From positions 4,185,501 through 4,249,500 of the forward strand of contig NZ_CP049744.1 of the NCBI RefSeq assembly GCF_000760935.2: a stretch of 64,000 bases of DNA. Direction: 5' to 3'. Position 1 is the first letter of the stretch, and each line of letters opens with the position of its first letter. The notes beneath the pieces were generated by a model that worked only from the letters and a program-made list of their open reading frames with translations, searched no databases and was not told the origin of the DNA. A program made the position numbers and the translations under genes. Shown here in pieces: positions 1 to 7,967 of this stretch. The DNA is from Rhodococcoides fascians A25f. GTDB lineage: Bacteria > Actinomycetota > Actinomycetes > Mycobacteriales > Mycobacteriaceae.

Positions 1-174
1 CCGTACGAGGGCGGCGTCAACTTGGCGAACACCTTGGGCGGATCGCTTCTCACCGTCGATGGCGACCAGCACACCGTGGCGTTCGGTGCAACAAGCACCT
101 GCGTCAACGACATCGTCGAGAACTACCTCGTCGATCTCCAATCCCCACCGACCGACACCCGCTGCGCTCTGTAA
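1..174 (+). CDS. S33/TAP-like alpha/beta hydrolase, C-terminal end (partial)
   Basis: This is the last 57 codons of a gene that starts before the window. Its end closely matches the ends of the two complete S33-type lipoproteins at 2892 and 5239: a GGVxLAxxLGGxLLTVxGxQH stretch carrying the catalytic His, a conserved Cys (TCVND) and a closing RCAL. It is therefore a third paralogue of this secreted peptidase/carboxylesterase family, with the TAP-like C-terminal domain. The S9 peptidase starts 24 bp downstream, so the two are probably co-transcribed. Here the residue after the catalytic His is Thr (DQHT), where the paralogues have Gly (QHG). Confidence 0.85.
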   Translation, partial: PYEGGVNLANTLGGSLLTVDGDQHTVAFGATSTCVNDIVENYLVDLQSPPTDTRCAL

Positions 175-197
175 CAGCCCGAACGAAAGGACGAATC

Positions 198-2084
198 ATG
201 ACTGCACCCCTACTGATCTCGGTCGAGGACTTCTTCGGCCCACCCGTTCGGTCCGGTGCCACGATCTCACCGGACGGCAACACGATGGCGTTCCTCGCGC
301 CGTGGAAAGACCGTCTGAACGTATGGATCGAGAACCTCGCTCCCGGCAGCGAGCCACGCTGCGTCACCGCGGACGAGACCCGCAGTGTGCACGACTTCCG
401 GTGGACGGACGACCCCCGCTGGCTGCTGTATCTGCAGGACACCGGCGGTGACGAGAACAACCACGTGTTCCGCGTCGACCTGGAGGATCCAGACTGCGCG
501 GCAGTCGATCTGACGCCGTTCCCCGGCTCCCGCGCGGTGGCCATCGAACCCGTGCGGGGCAAGGCCGGTGTGTACACCGTCCTGATCAACGCGAGAAACA
601 TCGCCGAGTTCGACCTCTACGAAATCGAGATCGCCACAGGTGAATTGACGATGATCCGGCAGAGCCCGGGCGTCGGCCGGTATCCGATGCTCGGTGCCGA
701 CGGCAAGGTGTTCGTCTTCGCGATGACCGCCGACGGCACCATCGACATCACGCGGTTGGACGAGTCAGGAGCAGAAACCACGGTGGCGTCGTTCGACGGC
801 ACCGACTACCCGATGGGCATCAGCCCGATGCAGATCACTGCGGACGGTACCGGCATGTGGCTGGGTTCCAACCGAGGGCGCGACTTGACCCATCTGATCC
901 GACTCGACCTTGAGACCGGCGAGGAGACCCTCGTCGACAGCCACCCGACACTCGAACTCGACGGTGCGCGACGAGCCGTCGAACAGACCTCGCCACCGCT
1001 GATCTGCCACAGTGCAACCGGAGAGCTCATCGGTGTTCGGTATCTGGGAGAACGCCAGGTGATCCATGCATTGGAACCGGGTTTCGCAGAGATCCTGAAG
1101 AATCTGGAGCAACTGTTCGACGGTGACATCGGAGCACTGTCCTCCGACGAGAGCGGACAGAAGTGGATTGTCAGCTTCATCCACGACCGCGATCCGTCCG
1201 TCACCTACTACTACGATCACAACACCGGATCGAGTCGCCGACTGTTCCGCCCCTACCCACATCTCGATCCCGAGGACATGGCCCCGATGGTGCCGGTGAG
1301 CATTCAGGCGCGTGACGGGCTGACTCTGCCGACGTATCTGACGCTTCCGGTGGGCGTAGAACCCGAGAGTCTGCCGATGGTTCTGTTGGTGCACGGCGGC
1401 CCCTGGTATCGGGATTCGTGGAACTTCGATCCCATCGCGCAAATGCTGGCGAACCGCGGATATGCAGTGTTGCAGGTCAACTTTCGCGGGTCCGTCGGAT
1501 ACGGCACAGCGCACACGAACGCCGGGGTCGGCCAATTCGCGGGCGCGATGCACGACGATCTCATCGATGCAGTGAACTGGGCGGTCGAAGCGGGATACGC
1601 CGATCGCGAGCGAGTGGCCATCATGGGTGGTTCCTACGGCGGCTATGCGGCGCTGGTGGGCGCATCGTTCACTCCCGACACGTTTGCCGCGGCCATCGAC
1701 TGCGTCGGCATCTCGGACCTGTCGAACTTCATGCGCACCCAACCGGCCTTCATCGGCCCGGGAATCATCAACAGCTGGCACCGCTTTGTCGGCGACCCCG
1801 CCGACCCCGATCAGCTGGCCGACATGCTGGCACGATCCCCCATCTCCAAGCTCGACGCGATACGTGCGCCGCTCCTGATTGCGCAGGGTGCCAACGATCC
1901 TCGGGTCGTCAAGGCAGAGTCGGACAACGTCGTCGAGCGCCTGAGGTCACGTAGCGTCGACGTCGACTACCTCGTGTTCGACGACGAGGGCCACGGATTC
2001 GTGAACCCGGAGAACAGTATTCGCTACTACCGCGCGGTGGAAGAGTTTCTCGCCCAGCACCTCGGCGGCCGTAGTCTGCCATGA
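198..2084 (+). CDS. S9 family (prolyl oligopeptidase/acylaminoacyl-peptidase type) serine peptidase
   Basis: This 628-residue protein has the S9 layout: an N-terminal beta-propeller half (SPDGNTMAFLAPWKDRLNVW and similar repeats over about residues 20-350) and a C-terminal alpha/beta-hydrolase domain. The nucleophile is Ser479 in MGGSYGGYAA. The acid lies in the QGANDPRV loop and the base in DDEGHGF. The oxyanion-side LLVHGGPW motif is present. No signal peptide is evident, so it is probably cytoplasmic and would cleave short oligopeptides, perhaps made by the exported S33 enzymes on either side. The ATG follows an AACGAAAGGACG ribosome-binding region. It sits directly downstream of the S33 fragment and converges on the TetR gene. 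Confidence 0.93.
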   Translation: MTAPLLISVEDFFGPPVRSGATISPDGNTMAFLAPWKDRLNVWIENLAPGSEPRCVTADETRSVHDFRWTDDPRWLLYLQDTGGDENNHVFRVDLEDPDCAAVDLTPFPGSRAVAIEPVRGKAGVYTVLINARNIAEFDLYEIEIATGELTMIRQSPGVGRYPMLGADGKVFVFAMTADGTIDITRLDESGAETTVASFDGTDYPMGISPMQITADGTGMWLGSNRGRDLTHLIRLDLETGEETLVDSHPTLELDGARRAVEQTSPPLICHSATGELIGVRYLGERQVIHALEPGFAEILKNLEQLFDGDIGALSSDESGQKWIVSFIHDRDPSVTYYYDHNTGSSRRLFRPYPHLDPEDMAPMVPVSIQARDGLTLPTYLTLPVGVEPESLPMVLLVHGGPWYRDSWNFDPIAQMLANRGYAVLQVNFRGSVGYGTAHTNAGVGQFAGAMHDDLIDAVNWAVEAGYADRERVAIMGGSYGGYAALVGASFTPDTFAAAIDCVGISDLSNFMRTQPAFIGPGIINSWHRFVGDPADPDQLADMLARSPISKLDAIRAPLLIAQGANDPRVVKAESDNVVERLRSRSVDVDYLVFDDEGHGFVNPENSIRYYRAVEEFLAQHLGGRSLP

Positions 2085-2126
2085 TCGGAAGCACAGTGGA
2101 TGTGGATCGGAAGCTCGTCGTCGAAG

Positions 2127-2768
2127 TCAGTCCGAGTCGCCCTTCGGCATGGGTGCAGCGGTGTGAAAAAGCATCGAAATGGCGTGCTGCAGAACGTCTG
2201 TTTCCGAGCGAATTCGAGTAGCGTCGGTCGGGAGGGCTCGTGCTACGGAGAGCCCGTCCAGTACCACGTTGAGATAGGCGGCGCGCTGGGTGTTGTCACC
2301 CGGCGGCAGGGCACCTTCTTTGTCGAGGACCTCCAGCCAGTGTCCTATGTGCCGGAGGCCGGCTGCGCTGAAAGCGAGGTACGTGTCGATGGCATCGGCG
2401 TTGAGCTCCGCGCTGAGGTACGTGCCGAACGTCCGTCGCCACGTATCTCGGGCTTGCTCACCGGTCCCGGTGGCCGACAACACCTGCTGCATACAGGCCA
2501 ACAGTCGCTCCTCGGCAGGCACCGTGGCGTCTTCGATGACATTTTTGCTCGCCACCAGTCCGGTGATTCCCGCGGCGACTTCGTCCATCAGTACTCGCTG
2601 CGTGGGAAAGAAATGACGCAGTGATCCGGTACTGACCCCGGCTCGCGCGGCGACCGCTCGGACGCTGATCCGGGTAACCGGATCCTCGGACACCATCGTC
2701 GCGGCCGCGATCAGAATTCGGTCCTTGGTGCTGGGTTCGCTTTTTCGAGTCTCCACATTGTCCGACAC
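2127..2768 (-). CDS. TetR family transcriptional regulator
   Basis: This is a TetR-type repressor of 213 residues from the GTG at 2768. An upstream in-frame start at 2858 would put the operator inside the gene, so the inner GTG is preferred. The N-terminal helix-turn-helix reads ISVRAVAARAGVSTGSLRHF. The remainder is the helical ligand-binding domain typical of TetR_C members. It is divergent from the S33 lipoprotein gene at 2892. A perfect 12-bp inverted repeat in the shared promoter region (2783-2818) recurs before the gene at 4575. The likely role is repression of the surrounding hydrolase genes and of itself; the ligand is unknown. Confidence 0.9.
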   Translation of the reverse strand: MSDNVETRKSEPSTKDRILIAAATMVSEDPVTRISVRAVAARAGVSTGSLRHFFPTQRVLMDEVAAGITGLVASKNVIEDATVPAEERLLACMQQVLSATGTGEQARDTWRRTFGTYLSAELNADAIDTYLAFSAAGLRHIGHWLEVLDKEGALPPGDNTQRAAYLNVVLDGLSVARALPTDATRIRSETDVLQHAISMLFHTAAPMPKGDSD

Positions 2769-2782
2769 CTTCCCGACCCTAA

Positions 2783-2818
2783 TACAGCGTGATACCTTGA
2801 GCCTACTATCACGCTGTA
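2783..2818. promoter_or_regulatory. Inverted-repeat operator, probably for the adjacent TetR
   Basis: TACAGCGTGATA (2783-2794) and its exact reverse complement TATCACGCTGTA (2807-2818) are separated by 12 bp. They lie between the divergent TetR (start 2768) and S33 hydrolase (start 2892) genes. The right arm and its 3' flank, CTATCACGCTGTACTAGT, is repeated exactly at 4538-4555 before the next gene unit. That binding is by the neighbouring TetR is inferred from position. Confidence 0.8.
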
Positions 2819-2891
2819 CTAGTCGCGCCGTTGGAAGAGAACAACACAGCGCTCGCACCTACGCCGCCGAGCCTCTGAGAGAGGAATTACG

Positions 2892-4457
2892 ATGCTTCAC
2901 AGTCGATCTCACCGGAGCCAGAAAGATCGGGGCCGCCGGACGGCAATGCTCGACACCGCCGCAGTGACAATGGCTGGATTGTGGGCTCTCACCTCGTGCA
3001 GCGCACCGCCCTCGGTTCAGCCGCAGCCTTCGCCTGCACCGACACGTTACGAACAACAAACACTCGACTTCTCTTCGTGCGACCCTGCTGCCACAGGCAT
3101 TGCCGACGATAGGGTCGAATGCACAACGCTCGAAGTACCGCTCGATTACGCGGCTGTCGACGGGCCCACCATCGAGCTCGGGATTTCCCGCATTCGAGCC
3201 ACCGGGAACGTTCGCGTCGGATCGGTCGCGGTCAACCCCGGTGGCCCGGGAGCCCCGAGTCTCGGATTCGTGACCGCGGTTGCAGACTCCTGGGGCAACG
3301 GTCCCGCTCGCGAACACTTCGACATCGTATCGATGGATCCACGTGGAGTCGGGAGCTCGCAACCGGCCATCGACTGCTACACCGACCAGGAACGAGACGA
3401 TGACGCCATCGTGTCGGGAGTTCCCGCTGGGGCGTTGGCCTGGACCGCGGAATCGACCCGCTCGGTTCTCGATCAGTGCGCTCGACGCAGCGGTGGTATG
3501 GATGTCCTGGGACAGATGGGTACCCAGAACGTGGCCCGAGATCTCGATGTCCTGCGCGCTGCGCTCGGCGACGAGCAGCTGACGTTCCTCGGTGCCAGCT
3601 ACGGAACACGTGTGGGCACGATCTATGCGCAACAGTTTCCGCACCGGGTCCGCGCGATGGTTCTCGACGGCGCAGTCGACCCGCGCAAGAATGTTCTCGA
3701 ACGCCAGATCCAAACGTTTTCCGGGTTGCAGCGTTCCTTCGACGAGCTGGCTCGCTACTGCATCGAACGAGGAAGCTGCCCCCTGGGAAGTGAACCGGCC
3801 CGAGCGACCGATGCTGCCCAGAATTTGCTTCGACCACTTGTCGACAATCCGGTCCGAACTGCCGACGGTCGTCGGCTGACCTACTACTCGGCGATCGAAG
3901 CCATCACCCTCGGTCTCTACTCGAACCAGGCCTGGGACAGCGTCATCGGCGGCTTGGCCGACCTACGGGCCGGGCGCGGTGAGGTGCTTCTCGCGCTGCG
4001 AGATCTCTCGGCGCAGCGCGGACCCGACGGAACGTACACCAACTCTTCCGAAGCTACTCTCGCCATCAACTGCCTCGACGAAATACGACCGACACCGGAG
4101 CACACGACATCCACCGTCGCCGAGATCAATTCCGCGGCACCGTACATGGACCCAGGTTTCGACGTGGACACACATTACGGATGCGAGGGCTGGCCCGACG
4201 AACACGTACTCGACTATCCCTACGGCGACAACATCACCGGCCTCCCGCAGACACTCGTGGTATCGGTCACCGGCGACGGACTGACACCACACGAAGGCGG
4301 TGTGGCGCTGGCAGACAACCTCGGCGGGCGGCTCCTCACCGTGGACGGCGAACAGCACGGTGCCACCACCGCAGCGAACCCATGCGTCAACTCGATCGTC
4401 GAACGCTATCTCGTCGATCTCACCATTCCCGACGGCGACTTGCGTTGCAGTCTGTAG
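2892..4457 (+). CDS. Secreted S33/TAP-like alpha/beta hydrolase lipoprotein
   Basis: This 521-residue exported hydrolase belongs to the tripeptidyl-aminopeptidase-like group (actinobacterial SlpD/E and mycobacterial CaeA/Hip1 belong to it). A charged N-terminus and hydrophobic stretch lead to a lipobox-like LTSC at about residue 36, so it is probably a lipoprotein. The alpha/beta-hydrolase core carries VNPGGPG (oxyanion region), MDPRGVGSS and the nucleophile Ser236 in GASYG. The C-terminal TAP-like domain carries the acid (TGDGLTPHEGG) and the base (EQHGA). A GAGAGGAATTACG region precedes the ATG. It is divergent from the TetR gene with the operator between. The protein is paralogous to 1-174 and 5239-6834. 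Confidence 0.9.
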   Translation: MLHSRSHRSQKDRGRRTAMLDTAAVTMAGLWALTSCSAPPSVQPQPSPAPTRYEQQTLDFSSCDPAATGIADDRVECTTLEVPLDYAAVDGPTIELGISRIRATGNVRVGSVAVNPGGPGAPSLGFVTAVADSWGNGPAREHFDIVSMDPRGVGSSQPAIDCYTDQERDDDAIVSGVPAGALAWTAESTRSVLDQCARRSGGMDVLGQMGTQNVARDLDVLRAALGDEQLTFLGASYGTRVGTIYAQQFPHRVRAMVLDGAVDPRKNVLERQIQTFSGLQRSFDELARYCIERGSCPLGSEPARATDAAQNLLRPLVDNPVRTADGRRLTYYSAIEAITLGLYSNQAWDSVIGGLADLRAGRGEVLLALRDLSAQRGPDGTYTNSSEATLAINCLDEIRPTPEHTTSTVAEINSAAPYMDPGFDVDTHYGCEGWPDEHVLDYPYGDNITGLPQTLVVSVTGDGLTPHEGGVALADNLGGRLLTVDGEQHGATTAANPCVNSIVERYLVDLTIPDGDLRCSL

Positions 4458-4511
4458 AGCCACGACCAGCACGACGCGTAACACCCAGATTATTGCGTGA
4501 CAACTTTCCAT

Positions 4512-4555
4512 CACAGCGTGCTAGCGTTATCCCGCGACTATCACGCTGTACTAGT
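4512..4555. promoter_or_regulatory. Second copy of the TetR-type operator
   Basis: CACAGCGTGCTA (4512-4523) pairs imperfectly with TATCACGCTGTA (4539-4550). The right arm plus flank is an 18-bp exact match to the site at 2806-2823. The spacer is 15 bp here against 12 bp at the first site. It ends 20 bp before the ATG at 4575, a good position for repression of the 4575-6834 unit. Confidence 0.72.
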
Positions 4556-4574
4556 TGGATCGAGGGTCGATCGA

Positions 4575-5216
4575 ATGGGAATCGAACAGTGGCGCTACCG
4601 CCGCATTCGCGCCGGATCGGGTGAGCCGCTCCGGCGGTACCGCTGGTGGCAGATGTTCGGCAGATCGCTCCGGTCGATCACGCTCACCGCACCCGACGGC
4701 ACGACGTCGGTCTACGCCGTCGATGTTCGGCACATGGGCGACGCAAAGGACGGTGAGGTGCGCGCTCGCCTCTACGTCGACGGCGCACAGCAGTCGTACG
4801 CAAAAATGCCGACCCGCTTCCCCGTCCCCGGTGGGCACATCGAGGTCGCGGCTACCGGATTCGGGCTCAAGCGCTGCCATTACGTGCGTGAGGACGGCAC
4901 CGAACAGCAGCTGTCTCCCGATCCCGCTTCCGCAGAGGGACGCCGAGCTCGGCTGCACCACCGGCACCCCGGTCCCAGTCGCGTCATCGGTCTCATCTCG
5001 ATCCTGCTCGTCATCGGCGGCCTCTGCGTGGAGGTGCCGCAGATCATCGCATCCCTCTCTCTCATCCCCCCCATCGCCGACTCGATCGGAACATTCACCT
5101 CACCCATCCGACTGCCGCTCCACGTCAACCTGCTCATCGGATTCGCCGCCGTCATCGGGAGCACTGAACGAGCTCTACGGATGCGATCGAGCTGGATCGA
5201 CGAACTGGCCAGCTGA
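4575..5216 (+). CDS. Small membrane protein of unknown function
   Basis: This 213-residue protein is not recognised as a named family. The N-terminal about 130 residues are soluble and basic (IEQWRYRRIRAGSG, then a beta-rich region). Two hydrophobic segments follow near the C-terminus (VIGLISILLVIGGLCV and HVNLLIGFAAVIG). The ATG at 4575 is preferred over an upstream in-frame ATG at 4497 because the latter lies before the operator at 4512-4555. A GAGGG lies upstream at suitable distance. It is 22 bp before the S33 hydrolase at 5239 and probably co-transcribed, so a role beside that exported enzyme is possible but unproven. Confidence 0.75.
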   Translation: MGIEQWRYRRIRAGSGEPLRRYRWWQMFGRSLRSITLTAPDGTTSVYAVDVRHMGDAKDGEVRARLYVDGAQQSYAKMPTRFPVPGGHIEVAATGFGLKRCHYVREDGTEQQLSPDPASAEGRRARLHHRHPGPSRVIGLISILLVIGGLCVEVPQIIASLSLIPPIADSIGTFTSPIRLPLHVNLLIGFAAVIGSTERALRMRSSWIDELAS

Positions 5217-5238
5217 ACCCCACCGAAGGAACACCACC

Positions 5239-6834
5239 ATGACCCGCACGACTCCCACAGATTTACGATCGAAGGACGACGAACGACGGCGACGGCCGAA
5301 GCCGGTGATAGCGGCGGCTGCCGCTGCTGCCTTGGCGCTCCTGCTCGCCGGATGCTCCGGTGCAGCACCGAATGATGACGACAGCGCGAACAGGGTCGGC
5401 CTCGAACGGTTCATGGAGCAGGAGCTCGCATTCGGGGCGTGCGATGCCAGCGTCGTGGACTCCCAGCCGCCCGTTCCCGAGATCGTCGAGGCGGCAGAGA
5501 AGGCGAAGTGCGCGATGCTCACGGTGCCGATGAATTACGAGGACCTCGACGGCACGACCATCGAAATCGCCGTCGCGCGCATTTCCGCCACCGGCGACAA
5601 CCCGATCGGCTCCGTCCTGCTGAACCCGGGCGGTCCCGGAGCGGCGGGGACTACGCTCGCTCCACTCGTCGATGCCCTGTGGACGGGAGGTCCCATCCCC
5701 GAACGCTTCGACATCGTCGGCTTCGATCCGCGCGGAGTCGGTCTCAGCACACCGGCAATCGACTGCTACTCCGATGAGGAGCGCGACGCCGACGCACCCC
5801 TGTCGGCTCTCGGCGAGTGGACCGAAGAATCCGCGCGCGCCATCGTCGACAAATGCGCCGACGGCTCCGGAAGCACAGAGGTACTCGCCCATCTCGGGAC
5901 ACGGGATGTCGCTCGCGACATGGATGTGCTCCGCTCCGCGCTCGGCGATGACAAGCTCACCTATGCGGGAGTCAGCTACGGCACTCGACTCGGTTCGGTG
6001 TACGCCGAGATGTTCCCCGAGAATGTCCGCGCTCTCGTTCTCGACGGCGCGGTGGATCCGCTCATGGACACCGCGGATCGCAGGATCCAGCTCAGTGAAG
6101 GACTGCAGGCCTCGTTCCAGCGTTTCGCAGACTTCTGCGTCACGCAGGCCGCATGCCCGCTCGGAACCGACCCGGCGCAGGCGACCGCTGAAGCCCAGGA
6201 GCTCCTCCAACCTCTCGAGAAAGAACCGCTGATGTCCGCCGACGGACGAAAGGTCGGCTTCCTCGCCGCCGGTGAAGGCATTGTCTCCGGCCTCTACTCC
6301 GAAGCGAGCTGGCCCACCATCATCGCGGGGCTGACGGAGCTCGAAGCCGGACGACCCGACGCTCTGCTCGCGATTCGCGACGGGTACTACGGCCGGTCCG
6401 ACAGTGGGGAGTACACCAATTCGTTCGAAGCGCTCTTCGCCATCAACTGCCTCGACGAGGAACGGTTCACCGAAGAAGAGATGGCCCAGCTCGGCCGCGA
6501 TCTCAACGAGGCAGTGCCGTTCCTCGACCCCGGATCAACTCCCCCTACGCAGGACGGGTGCGAGTTCTGGCCGGCCGAGCCCACACTCGGATACCCCTAC
6601 GCCACCGACATCGACGGGCTTCCCGAGGTGCTCGTGGTCTCTGCCACCGGAGACCCCGTGACACCTCACGAAGGAGGCATCAGCCTTGCCGACACCCTCG
6701 GGGCGCGGTTGCTCACGGTCGAGGCCAACCAGCACGGAACGATCATCTCCGCCAACGCCTGCGTCGACGGGGCACTCGCCGACTACCTGATCGACCTCGA
6801 ACTGCCGGATGAAGGTGCACGCTGCACCATCTGA
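5239..6834 (+). CDS. Secreted S33/TAP-like alpha/beta hydrolase lipoprotein
   Basis: This 531-residue protein is the closest paralogue of the gene at 2892. A basic N-terminus, an Ala-rich hydrophobic stretch and the lipobox LLAGC (about residues 35-40) indicate a lipoprotein. The core motifs LLNPGGPGAAG, FDPRGVGLS and the nucleophile Ser246 in GVSYG are present. The TAP-like C-terminal domain carries ATGDPVTPHEGG and NQHGT. The ATG at 5239 follows CCGAAGGAACACCACC. The frame stays open upstream to 4555, but that extension lies under the membrane-protein gene and lacks a signal sequence. A strong hairpin follows at once. An aminopeptidase or carboxylesterase role on the cell surface is expected. 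Confidence 0.92.
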   Translation: MTRTTPTDLRSKDDERRRRPKPVIAAAAAAALALLLAGCSGAAPNDDDSANRVGLERFMEQELAFGACDASVVDSQPPVPEIVEAAEKAKCAMLTVPMNYEDLDGTTIEIAVARISATGDNPIGSVLLNPGGPGAAGTTLAPLVDALWTGGPIPERFDIVGFDPRGVGLSTPAIDCYSDEERDADAPLSALGEWTEESARAIVDKCADGSGSTEVLAHLGTRDVARDMDVLRSALGDDKLTYAGVSYGTRLGSVYAEMFPENVRALVLDGAVDPLMDTADRRIQLSEGLQASFQRFADFCVTQAACPLGTDPAQATAEAQELLQPLEKEPLMSADGRKVGFLAAGEGIVSGLYSEASWPTIIAGLTELEAGRPDALLAIRDGYYGRSDSGEYTNSFEALFAINCLDEERFTEEEMAQLGRDLNEAVPFLDPGSTPPTQDGCEFWPAEPTLGYPYATDIDGLPEVLVVSATGDPVTPHEGGISLADTLGARLLTVEANQHGTIISANACVDGALADYLIDLELPDEGARCTI

Positions 6835-6870
6835 GCCATCGAGCGGGCCCCGATCCGCTCGATGGCTCAG
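6831..6870 (+). terminator. Strong hairpin terminator after the S33 hydrolase
   Basis: A perfect 16-bp stem (CTGAGCCATCGAGCGG at 6831-6846, complement at 6855-6870) with an 8-nt loop begins at the stop codon of the hydrolase. There is no long T-run, as is common in actinobacteria. Confidence 0.8.
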
Positions 6871-6976
6871 TAGGCCTGCCGCTCAATCACGAGCTGCCGC
6901 AATCGCATCGGTGTGCAGCGCATCGGCGTGGAACGCCGCGGGTGTAGAGCAGGTTGAACAGGTCAGCAAAATCCAG

Positions 6977-7000
6977 TTGTGACGGTCTCGTGACACCGAG
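6977..7000. repeat. 24-bp motif repeated at 7355-7378
   Basis: TTGTGACGGTCTCGTGACAC plus CGAG matches the 24 bp at 7355-7378 with only three differences. A more diverged copy is at 25240-25263. Repeated short motifs beside a tRNA-end-like segment could be recombinase arm-type binding sites; that is inference. Confidence 0.5.
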
Positions 7001-7086
7001 CCACGCGCGAAGAAAACGGCCCGACAGGAAACTAGGCCTGAACTGCACGAATACGAACTTTTGCCGATGGCCAGTGTCAAGAATGC

Positions 7087-7378
7087 GCGGATCTGAAATC
7101 CGCTGCCTCGGTTGTCCACTCGAATCCGTGGTAGGCCGCCGAACTCCGCGCTACCACCCGAAAACCACTGTCCTGGTCCGAAAATCTGGATCCATATGGA
7201 CTCCGGTGCCCCCAGTCGGACTCGAACCGACACTGTGCGAATTTCTAGTCCCCACAGATGAATCCACCTGAACGTCTCTGGACTCGATATTCGTTTCATT
7301 GCAACACTTTCCGTGCAGTACCGTCCGATCCAGTCCATGTCGGGTCGTACCGACTTGTGACACTCTCGTGACACCGAA
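7087..7378 (-). repeat. Direct repeat copy A with tRNA-3'-end-like segment (candidate attachment site)
   Basis: This segment aligns end to end, with clear divergence, to 24977-25263. Shared landmarks in the same order and spacing are GCGGATCT-AATCCGCTG, GGATCCATATGGACTCC (7188-7204 against 25075-25091), the T-arm-like GTCGGACTCGAACCGAC (7215-7231), and a terminal TTGTGACAC...CACCGA block. Read on the minus strand, the T-arm is followed by TGGGGGCACC, as at the 3' end of a tRNA. No matching 5' acceptor strand (GCCCCCA) is found upstream, so this is not a complete tRNA gene. A tRNA 3' end beside flanking repeats is the usual footprint of site-specific integration. Confidence 0.65.
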
Positions 7379-7967
7379 CTTCACCCAACCCGGTCCGAGT
7401 GGACGATCATGAACCTTGGCAAGTGGAGGCGGATCTACACGGACCGAGTGACCAGTAGCGCGTACCGACGCTCGGCAGATTCAGTGGCACCGGAAGTTCA
7501 TGCTTCGCAAGTAACGCTATCAGCGCTTCCTGACATCGAGCTTTGCCAATAACAGTTAAGACAATGCCATCAGCGCTTCCGCTTCGCGCGCTCGACGATG
7601 CAGGTCCTGATATTGACCTAACGCGCCGGTTGGGACCGAGACGCGCGCCCGGCCCCACTCCCCCGATTGAAATCCCTCGGCTGCAGTTCTCTGCCGTCGA
7701 ACCGGGTGCGCTCATAAACCCCGTCGTATCAGTACATCGACGACGAGCGGATGTCCCTGTGGCAGTTCCGAACCCTCGATCCCGTAATCTCGGTGTACAC
7801 CATCAGGGGCCTCAGTTATCGACTCTTCCCGACAAGCGGGCCGAGGAAAAAACCTTCAGAACACCCGGCACGAACGAAGGCCAAACTTCCGGACCGGTGC
7901 CGGTCGACTTCCTGGACCGACCACCACCGAAGCGCTCAGGCAATCAACTTGATTTGCTGCGCCGTGG

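Larger units (their letters stand above)
6871..7967. other. Gene-poor decayed region
   Basis: About 1.1 kb without a gene I can support. It contains repeat copy A (7087-7378), two 24-bp motif copies (6977-7000 and 7355-7378), and from 7384 short open frames that look like chance reading or unrecognisable debris. One plus-strand stretch near 7780-7830 (SVYTIRGLSYRL) weakly recalls the end of a winged-helix response regulator, but this is not firm enough to call. Confidence 0.6.

Noticed and set aside
765..1781. Long minus-strand frame of 338 codons opposite the S9 peptidase
   Set aside because: Shadow of a high-GC gene; the plus-strand protein has full S9 motifs and the reverse frame has none.
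7206..7285. Complete tRNA gene on the minus strand
   Set aside because: A T-arm and 3' acceptor strand are visible, but no 5' acceptor strand, D-arm or anticodon arm can be placed at the right distance upstream. Recorded instead as a tRNA-3'-end-like repeat.
7407..7715. Minus-strand 102-codon frame (RCQEALIALLAKHELPVP)
   Set aside because: Its second half looks protein-like, but I cannot match it to a family, and the first half is low-complexity. Not enough to call a gene or remnant.
7751..7830. OmpR-type response-regulator tail (TIRGLSYRL)
   Set aside because: Only a dozen residues resemble the motif; could be chance.
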